The notes: generated by a model from the letters alone, not told the origin. Positions 1 through 9,259 are shown, numbered from the stretch's first letter. The stretch: 33,751 nt of DNA from Desulfobulbaceae bacterium (GCA_002868955.1 PKTW01000056.1:1-33751); one strand, 5' to 3'. Translations and numbers: made by a program.

Positions 1-69
1 ATATACAACAATGAACGCTGGCATGAATCTCTCAATTATGACACCCCGAGCATGAGGCATGCAGCATAA
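1..69 (+). CDS. IS3-family transposase (OrfB), C-terminal fragment
   Basis: Frame 1 is open from base 1 to a TAA at 67-69 and gives 22 residues containing YNNERWHESLNYDTP. This matches the YNxERxHxSLxYxTP signature at the end of the integrase core domain of IS3-type transposases. The rest of the gene lies upstream of the window, so whether the element is intact or a remnant is unknown. The piece is too short for anything beyond family assignment. Confidence 0.65.
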   Translation: MYNNERWHESLNYDTPSMRHAA

Positions 70-98
70 AAATGTGTAAACTATTTTAGGACGTGACA
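1..98 (+). mobile_element. 3' end of an IS3-like insertion sequence, cut by the window edge
   Basis: The first 66 bases encode the last residues of an IS3-family transposase, followed by a short AT-rich tail. The stretch at about 75-98 ends in TGACA, a plausible right terminal inverted repeat with the CA terminus usual for IS3 elements. The left inverted repeat lies outside the window, so the boundary at 98 is inferred, and no target duplication can be checked. Confidence 0.5.
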
Positions 99-141
99 CT
101 TGATGATTAACTGAAAATGGGTGAACAACCAATTTCATAGA

Positions 142-1086
142 CTACTTGATGCGGAGCTTTCTCAATATTCTGAGCCAGTCTTTTTCATCAAGCCTCTGCA
201 ACCCGGCCTCTCCGGCTAATTTGAGGGCCTCCTGGAATTCATCGTTCGTCAACCGCCGGTCAATGGGGGAATACTGGTGCGCCCTGCCGCACGGCCGGTA
301 CTGGTCCATGATGTTGACATAGGTATCAACCGAGACTTCACGGGCCAGAAAACGCACTATTTCCCGGGTCTCATCCAGTCCTCCCGGCATGACAAGGTGC
401 CTGACAAGCAGCCCCCTGGTCGCCACCCCCTCTTTATCCAAAACAAGGTCACCGACCTGCCGGTGCATTTCCAGAATGGCCTTGCGCGCCACTTCCGGAT
501 AGTCCGGCGCCTTGGCAAAACGCTTCGCCGAATCCCGTGTCCAGAATTTGAAATCCGGCATGTAAATATCAAATATGCCGTGAAGCAGCTGCAGCGTTTC
601 AACCTCATCGTAGCCGCTGCTGTTATACACCAGCGGCACAGTCAGCCCCTTGTTAATGGCCTTTGGCAGGGCGGCAATTATCTGGGGCACCACGTGTGAG
701 GGGGTGACAAAATTGATATTGTGGCAGCCCTGGCGCTGCAGGCTTACCATCATTGAAGCAAGCTGGCCCTCATCTGTTTCCACCCCCTGCCCCAGGTGGC
801 TGATCTCGTAATTCTGGCAGAAGACGCAGAGCAGATTGCAATGGGTCAAAAATATTGTCCCTGAGCCACCGGAGCCGACCAGGGGGCTTTCTTCGCCGAA
901 ATGGGGCGCATAGCTGGAAATAACCGCCTTTGCCCCGGTCCGGCAGACCCCTTTTTCATCGGCAAGCCTGTCAACTTTGCACTGGCGCGGACATACCCTG
1001 CACGGAGACAGCCGGCCCCGGGCCGCCGCAATGCGCTTGGCCAACGCCCCCTGTTTATGGAGGGTCAGATATGCGGCTTGTGTCAT
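142..1086 (-). CDS. PflX-like radical SAM protein (COG1313 type)
   Basis: A 314-residue radical SAM protein. The AdoMet-cluster motif is CNLLCVFCQ (CxxxCxxC) near residues 82-89. It is preceded by an N-terminal cysteine cluster (CRVCPRQCKVDR, then GVCR at about 47-49), as in the PflX branch of pyruvate formate-lyase-activating-enzyme homologues. These proteins carry a [4Fe-4S] cluster and cleave S-adenosylmethionine to a radical, but the branch has no settled substrate. The end contains CGRAHQYSPIDRRLT, also typical of the branch. The ATG at 1086 has only a weak AAGAG ribosome site. It is divergent from sdhC, with about 250 bases between them, and no formate-lyase-like partner gene is in view. 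Family is secure, function unknown. Confidence 0.85.
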   Translation of the reverse strand: MTQAAYLTLHKQGALAKRIAAARGRLSPCRVCPRQCKVDRLADEKGVCRTGAKAVISSYAPHFGEESPLVGSGGSGTIFLTHCNLLCVFCQNYEISHLGQGVETDEGQLASMMVSLQRQGCHNINFVTPSHVVPQIIAALPKAINKGLTVPLVYNSSGYDEVETLQLLHGIFDIYMPDFKFWTRDSAKRFAKAPDYPEVARKAILEMHRQVGDLVLDKEGVATRGLLVRHLVMPGGLDETREIVRFLAREVSVDTYVNIMDQYRPCGRAHQYSPIDRRLTNDEFQEALKLAGEAGLQRLDEKDWLRILRKLRIK

Positions 1087-1340
1087 TTTTTTCTCTTAAT
1101 CAGCAAATAAAAGTCTTATATTACATTATGCTATATGCAAAATCTTGTTTTTTACATACAACTTTGTTACGTTAGCTACCTCGTATTTCTACTGGTTTTT
1201 TATACGATTTAATAATAATCAGCTTCCGGCTTACGCACATTAAAATATTGACTGAAAAGCAGTTTTTCGTCACTTTATAAAAAAGTATACACTAAAGCAT
1301 ACTGCAATAACCATCAGCAAGTATTGACAAAGAGGACATT

Positions 1341-1991
1341 ATGGGCTCGATTGGCTCCCTGTATCGTTCATCCGTAGGCAAAAAGAGCATTATGGCGGCA
1401 AGCGGCCTGCTGCTTTCTCTCTTCCTTTTAACCCACCTCCTTGGCAACTCTGTCAGTTTTCTGGGCCGTGACGCCTTCAATGCCTATGCTGAAAAGCTGC
1501 ATTCCCTGGGTGGCCTTGTCTATGTCTTTGAAATCGGGCTGCTCACCCTGTTTCTCATTCATATAATCACCGGCATCATCCTCTACGTCGAAAATCTCCA
1601 GGCCCGCCCGGCACGCTATTCTGTCAACACCGCTGAGGGGGGGCGTTCATGGGGTTCACGCACCATGCCCTATACCGGTGTCATCATCATTGTTTTCATC
1701 ATCGTACACCTGCTGAACTTTCATTTTACCGACAAAAGCGTGCCTGTCGCCGACCTGGTCAGGGGACTGCTGAGCAGACCGCCTCTGGCTTTATTTTACA
1801 TTGTTTCCCTGCTGGCGGTTGCCCTGCATTTAAGCCACGGGGCCTGGAGCCTGTTCCAGTCCATTGGCTTCAACCATGACAAATACAACGGGGTGCTGCT
1901 CAAAGGGGCCCTGGCCTTCAGCATCCTGGTCGGCACTGTTTTTATTCTCATCCCGGTACTGGCCCTTGTTTCCAGGAGTTTTCTTCTATAG
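1341..1991 (+). CDS. sdhC: Succinate dehydrogenase/fumarate reductase cytochrome b subunit (b558 type)
   Basis: A 216-residue membrane protein with five hydrophobic segments (about residues 20-38, 56-80, 110-126, 148-168, 186-208). This is the size and topology of the di-haem b558 family found in sulfate reducers, epsilonproteobacteria and Bacillus. Candidate haem-ligand histidines lie in [23 protein letters not shown] and ALHLSHGAW. The subunit anchors the complex and passes electrons between quinone and the flavoprotein. It starts after AAAGAGGAC and is followed at 83 bases by the flavoprotein and then the iron-sulfur gene, giving order C-A-B. Sequence alone does not say whether the enzyme runs as succinate oxidase or fumarate reductase. 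Confidence 0.92.
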   Translation: MGSIGSLYRSSVGKKSIMAASGLLLSLFLLTHLLGNSVSFLGRDAFNAYAEKLHSLGGLVYVFEIGLLTLFLIHIITGIILYVENLQARPARYSVNTAEGGRSWGSRTMPYTGVIIIVFIIVHLLNFHFTDKSVPVADLVRGLLSRPPLALFYIVSLLAVALHLSHGAWSLFQSIGFNHDKYNGVLLKGALAFSILVGTVFILIPVLALVSRSFLL

Positions 1992-2073
1992 GCCCTCTAA
2001 CGATGAAACAAACAGACCGGCAGGATATCTATTGTCCCCGCAAACCGTTCCTTTTACCGCAAAGGATGGAACC

Positions 2074-3987
2074 ATGATACTGGATTCAAAAGTCCCCGGC
2101 GGCCCCCTGGCAGAAAAATGGGACCGGCACCGGTTCGCATGCAAACTTATCAACCCGGCCAACAAGAGGAAGTTTGATATTATTGTCGTCGGTGCCGGCC
2201 TGGCCGGTGCTTCTGCCTCCGCCTCCCTGGCGGAACTTGGTTATAACGTCAAGACTTTCTGCCTGCAGGACAGCCCCCGGCGGGGGCACTCCATTGCGGC
2301 CCAGGGCGGCATCAATGCCGCCAAAAACTACCAGAATGACGGGGATTCCATCTTCCGCCTCTTTTATGACACCATCAAGGGTGGTGACTTCAGGGCGCGG
2401 GAGGCCAATGTCTACCGCTTGGCCCAGGTAAGCAACAATATTATTGACCAGTGCGTGGCCCAGGGCGTTCCCTTTGCCCGCGAATATGGCGGGCAGCTGG
2501 CAAACCGTTCCTTTGGCGGGGCCCAGGTCTCGCGTACCTTTTATGCCCGCGGCCAGACGGGGCAGCAGCTTCTTCTGGGCGCTTATTCCGCTCTCATGCG
2601 CCAGGTCAAAAAAGGCAAGGTCGAAATGCTTTCCCGCCGGGAGATGCTCGATGTCGTTGTTATTGACGGCCAGGCCCGCGGCATTGTTACCCGCAATATG
2701 CTGAGCGGGGCCATTGAAACCCACGCTGCCCATGCCGTGGTTCTTGCCACCGGCGGTTACGGCAATGTCTACTTCCTTTCCACCAATGCCATGGGTTCCA
2801 ATGTAACGGCAGCCTGGCGCGCTTATAAGCGAGGCGCCTGTTTTGCCAATCCCTGCTTTGTGCAGATCCATCCCACCTGCATCCCGGTGCACGGCACCTA
2901 TCAGTCAAAACTCACCCTGATGAGTGAAAGTTTGCGCAACGACGGCCGGGTCTTGGTTCCCAAAAACCCGGGCGACAGGAGACCCCCGGCAGAAATTCCT
3001 GAAAATGAACGGGACTATTACCTGGAAAACAAGTACCCCAGTTTCGGCAACCTGGTGCCGCGGGACGTGGCATCGCGAAATGCCAAGGAACAGTGCGACC
3101 AGGGCAAGGGTGTCGGCTCGACCGGACTGGCTGTTTATCTTGACTTCAGCGAGGCCATCAACCGGGACGGCTCCGGGGTCATCACCCAGAAGTACGGCAA
3201 TCTCTTTCACATGTATGAAAAAATTACCGCCGCCAACCCCATGCATGAACCCATGATGATCTTCCCGGCCGTGCATTACACCATGGGTGGTCTCTGGGTG
3301 GATTACAATCTGATGTCAACAATTCCAGGCCTGTTTGTTCTCGGCGAGGCCAACTTCTCTGATCATGGCGCCAACCGTCTCGGGGCAAGCGCCCTGATGC
3401 AGGGGCTTGCGGATGGCTACTTCGTCATTCCCTATACCATCGGCAATTACCTGGCCACCATTTCCTCAAGTCCGCAGGATGCTTCCCACCAGGCCTTCAA
3501 ACAGGTTGCAGATGAAGCGGCCGCGAAAATAGGCAAACTGCTGGACATTAAAGGCAAAAAAACCGTTGATGAAATACACCGGGAACTCGGCCTCCTGATG
3601 TGGGATTCCTGCGGCATGGCACGAAACGAGGCCGGGCTGCAGCAGGCCCTGGCCAAAATCCCCGCCATCAGGGAGGAATTCTGGCAAAATGTTGCCATTC
3701 CCGGCAGCGGCCTGGAACTCAACCAGTCACTGGAACGTGCCGGCCGGGTTGCCGATTTCCTGGAATTTGCAGAATTGATGGTCATTGACGCGCTCTCCCG
3801 AAAGGAATCCTGCGGCTGTCACTTCCGTGAAGAGAGCCAGACCGAAGAAAATGAAGCCAAGCGTGACGATGAAAACTATGCGCATGTCTCTGTCTGGGAA
3901 TATAACGGGGACAACAACAGTCCGGAGTTTCACAAGGAACCCCTGACTTTTGAAAATGTACAGCCATCGCAGAGGAGTTACAAGTGA
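2074..3987 (+). CDS. sdhA: Succinate dehydrogenase/fumarate reductase flavoprotein subunit
   Basis: A 637-residue flavoprotein carrying the FAD and the dicarboxylate site. The FAD Rossmann motif is [12 protein letters not shown] near residue 35. [11 protein letters not shown] carries the histidine that binds FAD covalently in this family. The substrate site appears in QIHPTCIP, and GANRLGAS is near the C-terminal side of the FAD domain. An open frame extends 70 codons further upstream, but it overlaps the end of sdhC. The ATG at 2074 follows AAAGGATGG at the right spacing, so I chose it. The C-terminal domain has the conserved [12 protein letters not shown]. The stop overlaps the start of the iron-sulfur gene by four bases, implying translational coupling. 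Confidence 0.94.
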   Translation: MILDSKVPGGPLAEKWDRHRFACKLINPANKRKFDIIVVGAGLAGASASASLAELGYNVKTFCLQDSPRRGHSIAAQGGINAAKNYQNDGDSIFRLFYDTIKGGDFRAREANVYRLAQVSNNIIDQCVAQGVPFAREYGGQLANRSFGGAQVSRTFYARGQTGQQLLLGAYSALMRQVKKGKVEMLSRREMLDVVVIDGQARGIVTRNMLSGAIETHAAHAVVLATGGYGNVYFLSTNAMGSNVTAAWRAYKRGACFANPCFVQIHPTCIPVHGTYQSKLTLMSESLRNDGRVLVPKNPGDRRPPAEIPENERDYYLENKYPSFGNLVPRDVASRNAKEQCDQGKGVGSTGLAVYLDFSEAINRDGSGVITQKYGNLFHMYEKITAANPMHEPMMIFPAVHYTMGGLWVDYNLMSTIPGLFVLGEANFSDHGANRLGASALMQGLADGYFVIPYTIGNYLATISSSPQDASHQAFKQVADEAAAKIGKLLDIKGKKTVDEIHRELGLLMWDSCGMARNEAGLQQALAKIPAIREEFWQNVAIPGSGLELNQSLERAGRVADFLEFAELMVIDALSRKESCGCHFREESQTEENEAKRDDENYAHVSVWEYNGDNNSPEFHKEPLTFENVQPSQRSYK

Positions 3988-4745
3988 GCGATATACATCT
4001 GACCCTGAAAATCTGGCGCCAGGAGGGACCTGATGCCCCAGGCCGATTGCAGACCTATGCCAGCGGTCCTATTTCCACAGACATGTCCTTCCTGGAAATG
4101 CTTGATGTTCTCAACGAGCGTTTGACCGGGGAAGGTGAAGAACCGGTTGCCTTTGACCATGACTGCCGCGAAGGCATCTGCGGCATGTGCGGCGCCGTGG
4201 TCAACGGCCATCCCCACGGCCCTGAAAAGGAAACCACCCTGTGCCAGCTGCATATGCGGCATTTTAAGGACGGTGACACCCTGGTGATCGAGCCATTCCG
4301 CGCCAGGGCCTTTCGTATTGAAAAGGATCTGGTGGTCGACAGAAGCGGCCTTGATAAAATGATTACTGCCGGCGGCTTTGTCTCAGTTAACACCGGTGGC
4401 GCCCCGGATGCCAACGCCATACCCATCCCCCAGAAAAATGCCGAGGAAGCCATGGATGCCGCCGCCTGCATCGGCTGCGGTGCTTGCGTGGCAGCCTGCC
4501 CCAATGCTTCGGCCATGCTCTTTGTTGCCGCCAAGGTCTCGCACCTTTCCCTCCTGCCCCAGGGGCATCCTGAACGGGCCCGCCGGGCCCTTGACATGGT
4601 CCGGGAAATGGATGAACTGGGCTTTGGCAACTGCTCCAATGAGCGTGAATGCGAAGCAGCCTGCCCCAAGGGCATTTCCATACGGAACATTGCCAGACTG
4701 AACCGGGAATTTTTAAAAGCCGCCATCCTCTCGGATGAGGATTGA
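3984..4745 (+). CDS. sdhB: Succinate dehydrogenase/fumarate reductase iron-sulfur subunit
   Basis: A 253-residue subunit that relays electrons between the flavin and the cytochrome b. The plant-ferredoxin-like [2Fe-2S] ligands are Cys61, Cys66 and Cys69 (CREGICGMC) plus Cys87. [12 protein letters not shown] near residue 155 starts the [4Fe-4S] set, and the [15 protein letters not shown] region supplies the rest, including ligands expected for a [3Fe-4S] cluster. The start is GTG at 3984, overlapping the sdhA stop (GTGA), with AGAGGAG just upstream. It ends the sdhCAB operon. No terminator hairpin is obvious in the following 170 bases. Confidence 0.94.
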   Translation: MSDIHLTLKIWRQEGPDAPGRLQTYASGPISTDMSFLEMLDVLNERLTGEGEEPVAFDHDCREGICGMCGAVVNGHPHGPEKETTLCQLHMRHFKDGDTLVIEPFRARAFRIEKDLVVDRSGLDKMITAGGFVSVNTGGAPDANAIPIPQKNAEEAMDAAACIGCGACVAACPNASAMLFVAAKVSHLSLLPQGHPERARRALDMVREMDELGFGNCSNERECEAACPKGISIRNIARLNREFLKAAILSDED

Positions 4746-4915
4746 TCTGAATTATTTATGACCATTTCAGAATAAGTATTATATCATTTTAAAAACATGT
4801 TGATATTTTCTATTATTCGTGCCCTTTTAAAATAATGCACACTGTTTGTTTATCTTTTGTCAGGCTGAGTCTCTCTGAAATGGTCACCTCAACTCGTAAA
4901 GTATCCAGATAAATT

Positions 4916-5833
4916 GTGGGCGCGCCTTCAATCCTAACTTCTCTACTCCCTGTATTTGTTATCATCATCTGTGGTTACGGCTTTAAAAAAAGCGGCTTCC
5001 CGGGTGATGATTTCTGGCCCGGCACTGAACGCATGGTGTATTACGTACTCTACCCTGCCCTGCTTTTTTCCAGCAGTGCCGGGGCCTCCTGGGAATTCTT
5101 CAGTGTAGCTTCCATGGTCTGGGCAATCCTTGGAGCCTTTTTTGTCATGAGCGGCCTGCTGCTGCTCATCCGTCCCAAACTGGCGAGCACTGATGCCTCC
5201 TTTACCTCCGTTTTTCAGGGCTCTCTGCGCTTTACCTCCTATATCGGCTTTGCCGCCGCTTTTTCCCTTTTCGGCGATGAAGGCCTTTACCTGGCCGCAG
5301 TGTTCATCACTGTCATGATTCCCGTGGTCAATATTCTCTGTGTCATGGTCCTGGTCCGTTACGGCGGCCAGAAGGGAGGCTGGTCCTGGATTTTCATCAC
5401 TGTGATCAAAAATCCTCTCATCCTTGCCTGTCTTGCCGGCATGGCATTCAACCTTCTTGGCCTGCAGCTTCCAAAAATGGCGGAAAATTTCACTACCATC
5501 CTCGGCCGGGGTTCACTACCGCTGGGCCTTCTTGCCGTGGGAGCCTCCCTGCAGGTCAACTCCATTAAAAAAGCCGGCAATGCTTTAATCTACGCCTGTC
5601 TCCTGAAGTTGATCCTCATGCCGCTACTCATGTGGCTCAGCTGTACCCTTTTGGACGTCGACAGTCTTTCTACCACGGTTGCCGTCCTTTTTGCCGCGCT
5701 GCCCGGTTCGCCCCTGTCCTATATACTGGCAAAACAGCTTGGCGGTGACACCAGGCTCATGTCTTCCATCATCACCGTGCAGACAGGAATATCAATGCTC
5801 AGCCTGCCCATCGTTATAGCCCTTGTAACATAA
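4916..5833 (+). CDS. AEC-family (auxin efflux carrier-like) permease
   Basis: A 305-residue integral membrane protein with about ten hydrophobic segments in two halves, the usual layout and length of bacterial AEC transporters. It opens with PVFVIIICGYGFKKSGF and has the family's LPLGLLAVGASL stretch in the second half and AALPGSPLSYILAKQ near the end. Members export or import small organic anions such as malate or malonate. The substrate here cannot be read from sequence, though sdhCAB upstream makes a dicarboxylate an easy guess. The start is GTG with no convincing ribosome site, so the N-terminus is uncertain by a few residues. Confidence 0.85.
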   Translation: MGAPSILTSLLPVFVIIICGYGFKKSGFPGDDFWPGTERMVYYVLYPALLFSSSAGASWEFFSVASMVWAILGAFFVMSGLLLLIRPKLASTDASFTSVFQGSLRFTSYIGFAAAFSLFGDEGLYLAAVFITVMIPVVNILCVMVLVRYGGQKGGWSWIFITVIKNPLILACLAGMAFNLLGLQLPKMAENFTTILGRGSLPLGLLAVGASLQVNSIKKAGNALIYACLLKLILMPLLMWLSCTLLDVDSLSTTVAVLFAALPGSPLSYILAKQLGGDTRLMSSIITVQTGISMLSLPIVIALVT

Positions 5834-5980
5834 CCCCCTCACTCCTAACTTAAAACTGGTTGAATACCGTCTTTTCAAGTGATACTGTGGTCTTCAGTGT
5901 TCAGTTTTATAGTCATATTGCAGCATTGAAAATAACAGACCTGTATAGCCGGCAACTCAGGGATTCAGGTTGACAAACGG

Positions 5981-6649
5981 ATGAAACCCCCACAGAAACA
6001 GAAAGACCCCCTATCGCTGGCTGCCCTCATCGGGGCAAACCTCATTCCCTTTATCGGGATTTTTTTCTTTCACTGGGATGTGAGTTATATAGTCCTTCTC
6101 TACTGGATTGAGAACCTTGTTGCCGCTTTCTACAACATCCTGAAATTGGCATTTTTGAAAATTGACTCGTCTACAGAAAAGGTTGGGAAACTGTTTCTTA
6201 TCCCTTTTTTCTGCATCCACTACGGAGGATTTTGTGCTGTTCATGGATTTTTTTTCATTTATTTTTTCAAGATCGGCGCCGGATCAGCGCCGTTTGAAAA
6301 CTCCACTGAATGGTGGGGCCCCCTGATCTTTATCCAGCTTCTCTATTCGGTATTTGCCAGGATCTGGGCAAGCAGACCGCCGGAGATGATCTGGGCCGTG
6401 ATCGGGTTGTTCATAAGTCACGGCGTTTCATTTGTGGAAAATTACATTCTTGGGCAGGAGTATAAAACCGGCAGCCTGAAAAAACTGATGCACCAGCCGT
6501 ATAAGAGGATCATCGTCATGCATATTGCCATCCTGGCCGGCGGCATCTTTGTCATGCAGTTCGACTCACCCATGCCGCTCCTGATCGCCCTGGTGCTGTT
6601 GAAAATTTTCTTTGATCTCCACCTGCACAAAAAATCCCACACAACTTAA
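5981..6649 (+). CDS. DUF6498-like integral membrane protein
   Basis: A 222-residue protein with six or so hydrophobic segments. It begins with a basic tail and then contains FHWDVSYIVLLYWIENLV, which resembles the conserved W-ENL segment I associate with the DUF6498 family. No enzymatic motif is visible and function is unknown. It converges on the DUF177 gene. The two stop codons share the palindrome TTAA, so the genes overlap by four bases. The assignment rests on memory of the family and on topology. Confidence 0.7.
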   Translation: MKPPQKQKDPLSLAALIGANLIPFIGIFFFHWDVSYIVLLYWIENLVAAFYNILKLAFLKIDSSTEKVGKLFLIPFFCIHYGGFCAVHGFFFIYFFKIGAGSAPFENSTEWWGPLIFIQLLYSVFARIWASRPPEMIWAVIGLFISHGVSFVENYILGQEYKTGSLKKLMHQPYKRIIVMHIAILAGGIFVMQFDSPMPLLIALVLLKIFFDLHLHKKSHTT

Positions 6650-7158
6650 GGCTGGACCTTCTTCAGAATGGCAAAGGGTGATGATTTGAGCTCCTGTTTA
6701 CAGTCACAGGCTTCCTCGTTGAGATTGGCACCACACCTGGGACATAAGCCTTTGCACGACTCCGAACACAGATGTTTTCCAGGAACCATGAGAAAAATCT
6801 GCTGGCTCAATATCTCAAATACATCTACCATCGGTTCTTCCAGGTAGATCATGTCCATTTCCGCTGGACTTACTTCATGCTCGGCGCTATCAAGTCTGTG
6901 GCCGGCTGCATATTCCAGATCGAGCTTAAAACTGCTGTCAAGCTCCATGCTGTAGTTTTCCAGGCAACGGTCACAGTCAAATGCAAGCGTTGTTTTTATC
7001 TTGCCCTCAAGCAGAACCCTGTCTACCCCGTTGCGCTTCAGGACAACGATTGCAAGGACAGGTCCGCTCCGCTGCAGTTCATGATCCGGAAACCAGGATT
7101 CATCCTTTATTTCAAAACGCAGCCCCTCATCGGGAATCTCACCAAACCGCACCTTCAT
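6646..7158 (-). CDS. DUF177/YceD-family protein (23S rRNA accumulation protein homologue)
   Basis: A 170-residue soluble protein. It has the DUF177 signature CDRCLENYSMELDSSF at about residues 66-81 and a C-terminal CPRCGANLNEEACDC metal-binding-like element, with an additional upstream CSESCKGLC. YceD homologues are needed for normal 23S rRNA levels and normally sit upstream of rpmF (ribosomal protein L32) and plsX. Neither is adjacent here. A TTG-started frame extends 13 codons further, but the ATG at 7158 begins MKVRFGEIPDEGL, the usual family start. The four-cysteine arrangement at the end is common in deltaproteobacterial members. Confidence 0.85.
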   Translation of the reverse strand: MKVRFGEIPDEGLRFEIKDESWFPDHELQRSGPVLAIVVLKRNGVDRVLLEGKIKTTLAFDCDRCLENYSMELDSSFKLDLEYAAGHRLDSAEHEVSPAEMDMIYLEEPMVDVFEILSQQIFLMVPGKHLCSESCKGLCPRCGANLNEEACDCKQELKSSPFAILKKVQP

Positions 7159-7209
7159 ACCAGCACCATTTGTCAAAGATTGAATTTTGTCAGGCAAACA
7201 TCCTGTTCT

Positions 7210-8088
7210 TCAAAGTGTTGCCTGCAGCCACTCGTCAACTGCATCCTGCAGAAGGGTATAAAATTTTTCCGAACCGCCAAGCCCGGTCCGTCCGAAAGTA
7301 TAATTTATCTCCAGAAAGACCGGGGCAGCTGCTCCAGCCGGAAAAACCAGGTCAAAAGCCGCCAGGTTGATGCCTGATCTCCGGCAGAACTGCCTGACTT
7401 TCTCCCTGCCCACTGCCTGCAGATCCTGGTCTGATTCAGCATCTATCTCGCCGCCCTGGGCTACATTGTGTAAAAAACCCGGGGCTCTGCGCCAGTAACT
7501 GGAAACCTTGTTACCGATGACAACCACCCTGAGATCTCTTTCCAGGGCCGGAATATACTCCTGTATGACAAAACCGCTGCTGCCATGCAATTCGAATTGC
7601 AGCAGCGTCTGCAACTTTGCTGCAAGTTCTGCTTCATTTTCAAGCAGCCATACCTGTTTTCCCTCTCCCCCGTGGGCGCCTTTCAGAACAAAAGGATACG
7701 ACGGCAATTCAGGGACCGTGTGGTCCATGTGGGAATGCTCGCCAAGCAGGGTTTCCACCTTTGGAAAAACCAGCGTGTGCGGATGCCTGACACCGTAAGC
7801 CCAAAAGGCAAGGGTGTCACCCATTTTGCCCTCCCACTGAAAGCGCAGGTCATAATTGGGAAAAACATGCGGGCACATTTTACTGCACAGGCAGTAAAAC
7901 TCCTTTTCCACCGTCTGCGGCAGTATAATAGCAAAAGCCTTTTTTATTGCATTGAAAAGATCCCAGTCCCAGACACCGCGGTCCCAATAAAAGGCATCAC
8001 CGCCAATCACCGGGTGCATGGACAAAACATTTTTACCCGGCTTGACCTGCCTGGATATCTTTTTCGTATCCGCTTTCAGCATTCTCAT
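7210..8088 (-). CDS. ATP-grasp domain protein (RimK/glutathione-synthetase-like)
   Basis: About 292 residues. The ATP-grasp fold is recognisable from YPFVLKGAHGGEGKQVWLL (ATP-binding strand and Gly-rich loop), FVIQEYIPALERDLRVVVIG, and the Mg-binding end VFLEINYTFGRTGLGG. Such enzymes join a carboxylate to an amine or thiol by an acyl phosphate, but the substrates here are unknown. The open frame extends upstream to 8130, but those codons come from a palindromic repeat (8104-8149). I therefore take ATG 8088 (ATG 8082 is also possible); none has a clear ribosome site. It lies between DUF177 (50-base gap) and the editing-domain gene, all on the minus strand. Confidence 0.8.
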   Translation of the reverse strand: MRMLKADTKKISRQVKPGKNVLSMHPVIGGDAFYWDRGVWDWDLFNAIKKAFAIILPQTVEKEFYCLCSKMCPHVFPNYDLRFQWEGKMGDTLAFWAYGVRHPHTLVFPKVETLLGEHSHMDHTVPELPSYPFVLKGAHGGEGKQVWLLENEAELAAKLQTLLQFELHGSSGFVIQEYIPALERDLRVVVIGNKVSSYWRRAPGFLHNVAQGGEIDAESDQDLQAVGREKVRQFCRRSGINLAAFDLVFPAGAAAPVFLEINYTFGRTGLGGSEKFYTLLQDAVDEWLQATL

Positions 8089-8103
8089 GCAGTCGACTAG
8101 TGA

Positions 8104-8149
8104 GGGGGTCAAATCCTGGATAAGTGTCAATGATAAAGATTTGACCCCT
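8104..8149. repeat. Palindromic dispersed repeat, copy 1 (compact)
   Basis: The two arms are GGGGGTCAAATC and GATTTGACCCC, with AAGTGTCAATGATAAA inside the right arm. It is a shortened copy of the element seen five more times at 26-28.6 kb. The left arm is deleted so that the halves nearly touch. It falls in the 79-base gap between two minus-strand genes and creates an artificial N-terminal extension of the ATP-grasp frame. Confidence 0.8.
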
Positions 8150-8167
8150 AAATTCTAAATTCTAAAA

Positions 8168-8578
8168 TCAGAATTCCTTAAAAACCTTGGCAAGTGAATC
8201 CCCTGCGACATGGATCCTGAACTCATTAAAATACCCGAATGGGGTAACCATTACCTGGAAATCCGTTCGAGCCAGACGTTTTGCCACCTCGTCTAAAAGC
8301 TCTAGGGAGAAATCCGGGTCCGCCTTGCTTCCGGACAGGTGATTGAAGGAGTGCAGCACAACATTTTTAGTGGCAAACTTACCACACAACCACTTGACAT
8401 TCTTGACAAACTTCTGCACAACCTTGTTTCTTTTTTCCACGTCTTCTGCCTCAACATGAAAGAAAACAACCGCAGCATCGGCAACGCTTTCCTTTTTCTT
8501 GACCTCAGGAACCGTGGACAGGCTCTTGGCGGCAGTTTCATAGGAAAATGAATGGGCATAAAAAAGCAGCAGTTTCAT
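8168..8578 (-). CDS. Free-standing archaeal-type threonyl-tRNA synthetase editing domain
   Basis: A 136-residue protein that aligns, from memory, over its full length with the N-terminal editing domain of archaeal ThrRS (D-aminoacyl-tRNA deacylase fold). The start MKLLLFYAHSFSYE, the central VVLHSFNHLS and the end TPFGYFNEFRIHVAGDSL match in order. In archaea this domain removes serine mischarged on tRNA-Thr. Here no synthetase domain is attached, so a trans-editing role is inferred. The His of NHLS is kept. The residue after GYF is Asn, where archaeal proteins have a catalytically important Lys. The ATG at 8578 is preferred over a TTG at 8608. The gene lies 36 bases downstream of the selenoprotein gene on the same strand. 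Confidence 0.82.
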   Translation of the reverse strand: MKLLLFYAHSFSYETAAKSLSTVPEVKKKESVADAAVVFFHVEAEDVEKRNKVVQKFVKNVKWLCGKFATKNVVLHSFNHLSGSKADPDFSLELLDEVAKRLARTDFQVMVTPFGYFNEFRIHVAGDSLAKVFKEF

Positions 8579-8614
8579 GATCACGCACCCGGCAGGGCAG
8601 TCCTTCAATGTACT

Positions 8615-9259
8615 TTACAGTTTCCGCAGTTCTGCGATTATGGTCTCCGGATCAAGACGAGTGGTATAGTCAGCAGCAATAAAGGCAAACGCAACTATAC
8701 CGTTTTGCGCAACCACATAGGTTGCCGGAATGGGCAGTTCAAAACTCTGATCTCCGTTGGCTGTCGGCAGATCAATACCGAAATTTCGGTAAATTTCCTG
8801 CATTGTATCGCTAAGCTTGAAAACAAGCCCGAAATCACTGGCTGCCTTGTTGCCGACGTCGCTTAACACCTCGAATTCCAGGGCAAGTTTCTCGGCTGTG
8901 GACAGCGAATTATCCGGCAGTTGGGGCGATATGCTCACCAGTTCCGCGCCCAGGGATTTAATCTCCGGCAATGACTGCTGCAAAGACCGCAGCTCAAGAT
9001 TACAGAATGGTCACCAGACGCCGCGGTAGAAACTTAAAACCATGGGCCCTTTAGCCAATATATCCACGGAGGAAACCATCCTCCCGGAAACATTGGGCAG
9101 CTCAAAAGCCGGTATTTTGTCACCAGCCTGGCAGCTTGTTTTTTCAATACCTGTCTGCACCAGTCCCTGCACAAACTGACCGATTTCCTTCAGGGTCTCA
9201 TGGGGTATATCCCGACCCAGCTGCTGCTTCAAATCGTTGATTTGTTCTGTCAACCCCAT
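8615..9259 (-). CDS. Selenocysteine-containing peroxiredoxin-like protein (in-frame UGA)
   Basis: Two abutting frames, 9014-9259 and 8615-9010, join without any frame change if the TGA at 9011-9013 is read as selenocysteine. The product is 214 residues with Sec83 in FYRGVW-U-PFCNLELR. This is the AhpC/TSA redox centre, where other members have FYRGxWCPYCN. A thioredoxin-like fold with a UxxC pair is expected to reduce peroxides or disulfides. The downstream part continues the family (AELVSISPQ, then FELPIPATYVV), so the gene is not decaying. A SECIS-like hairpin starts 14 bases after the UGA. The ATG at 9259 has GAGGT six bases upstream; the GTG at 9271 overlaps that site and is less likely. 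Confidence 0.9.
8972..8996 (-). promoter_or_regulatory. bSECIS hairpin of the peroxiredoxin-like selenoprotein
   Basis: On the coding strand, TGA-GCTGC pairs with GCAGC-AG-TCA: 8 pairs with a two-base bulge on the 3' side. The loop is GGTCTTT. The GGUCU apical sequence is the SelB-binding loop known from E. coli fdhF. It begins 22 bases after the UGA, within the usual distance for bacterial SECIS elements. Confidence 0.8.

Noticed and set aside
1248-1278. Sigma-70 promoter upstream of sdhC (TTGACT with TTATAA)
   Set aside because: The spacing is about 21 bases, too long for a standard promoter.
2086-2892. 268-codon minus-strand frame inside sdhA
   Set aside because: It is the antisense shadow of a conserved GC-rich coding sequence and has no domain or ribosome site.
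6772-7377. 201-codon plus-strand frame across the DUF177/ATP-grasp boundary
   Set aside because: It is antisense to two conserved genes, and its translation has no family features.
9011-9013. Frameshift or nonsense mutation splitting the peroxiredoxin gene
   Set aside because: Both halves are in the same frame, the TGA replaces the catalytic Cys codon exactly, and a GGUCU-loop hairpin follows at the right distance. Selenocysteine explains all three.
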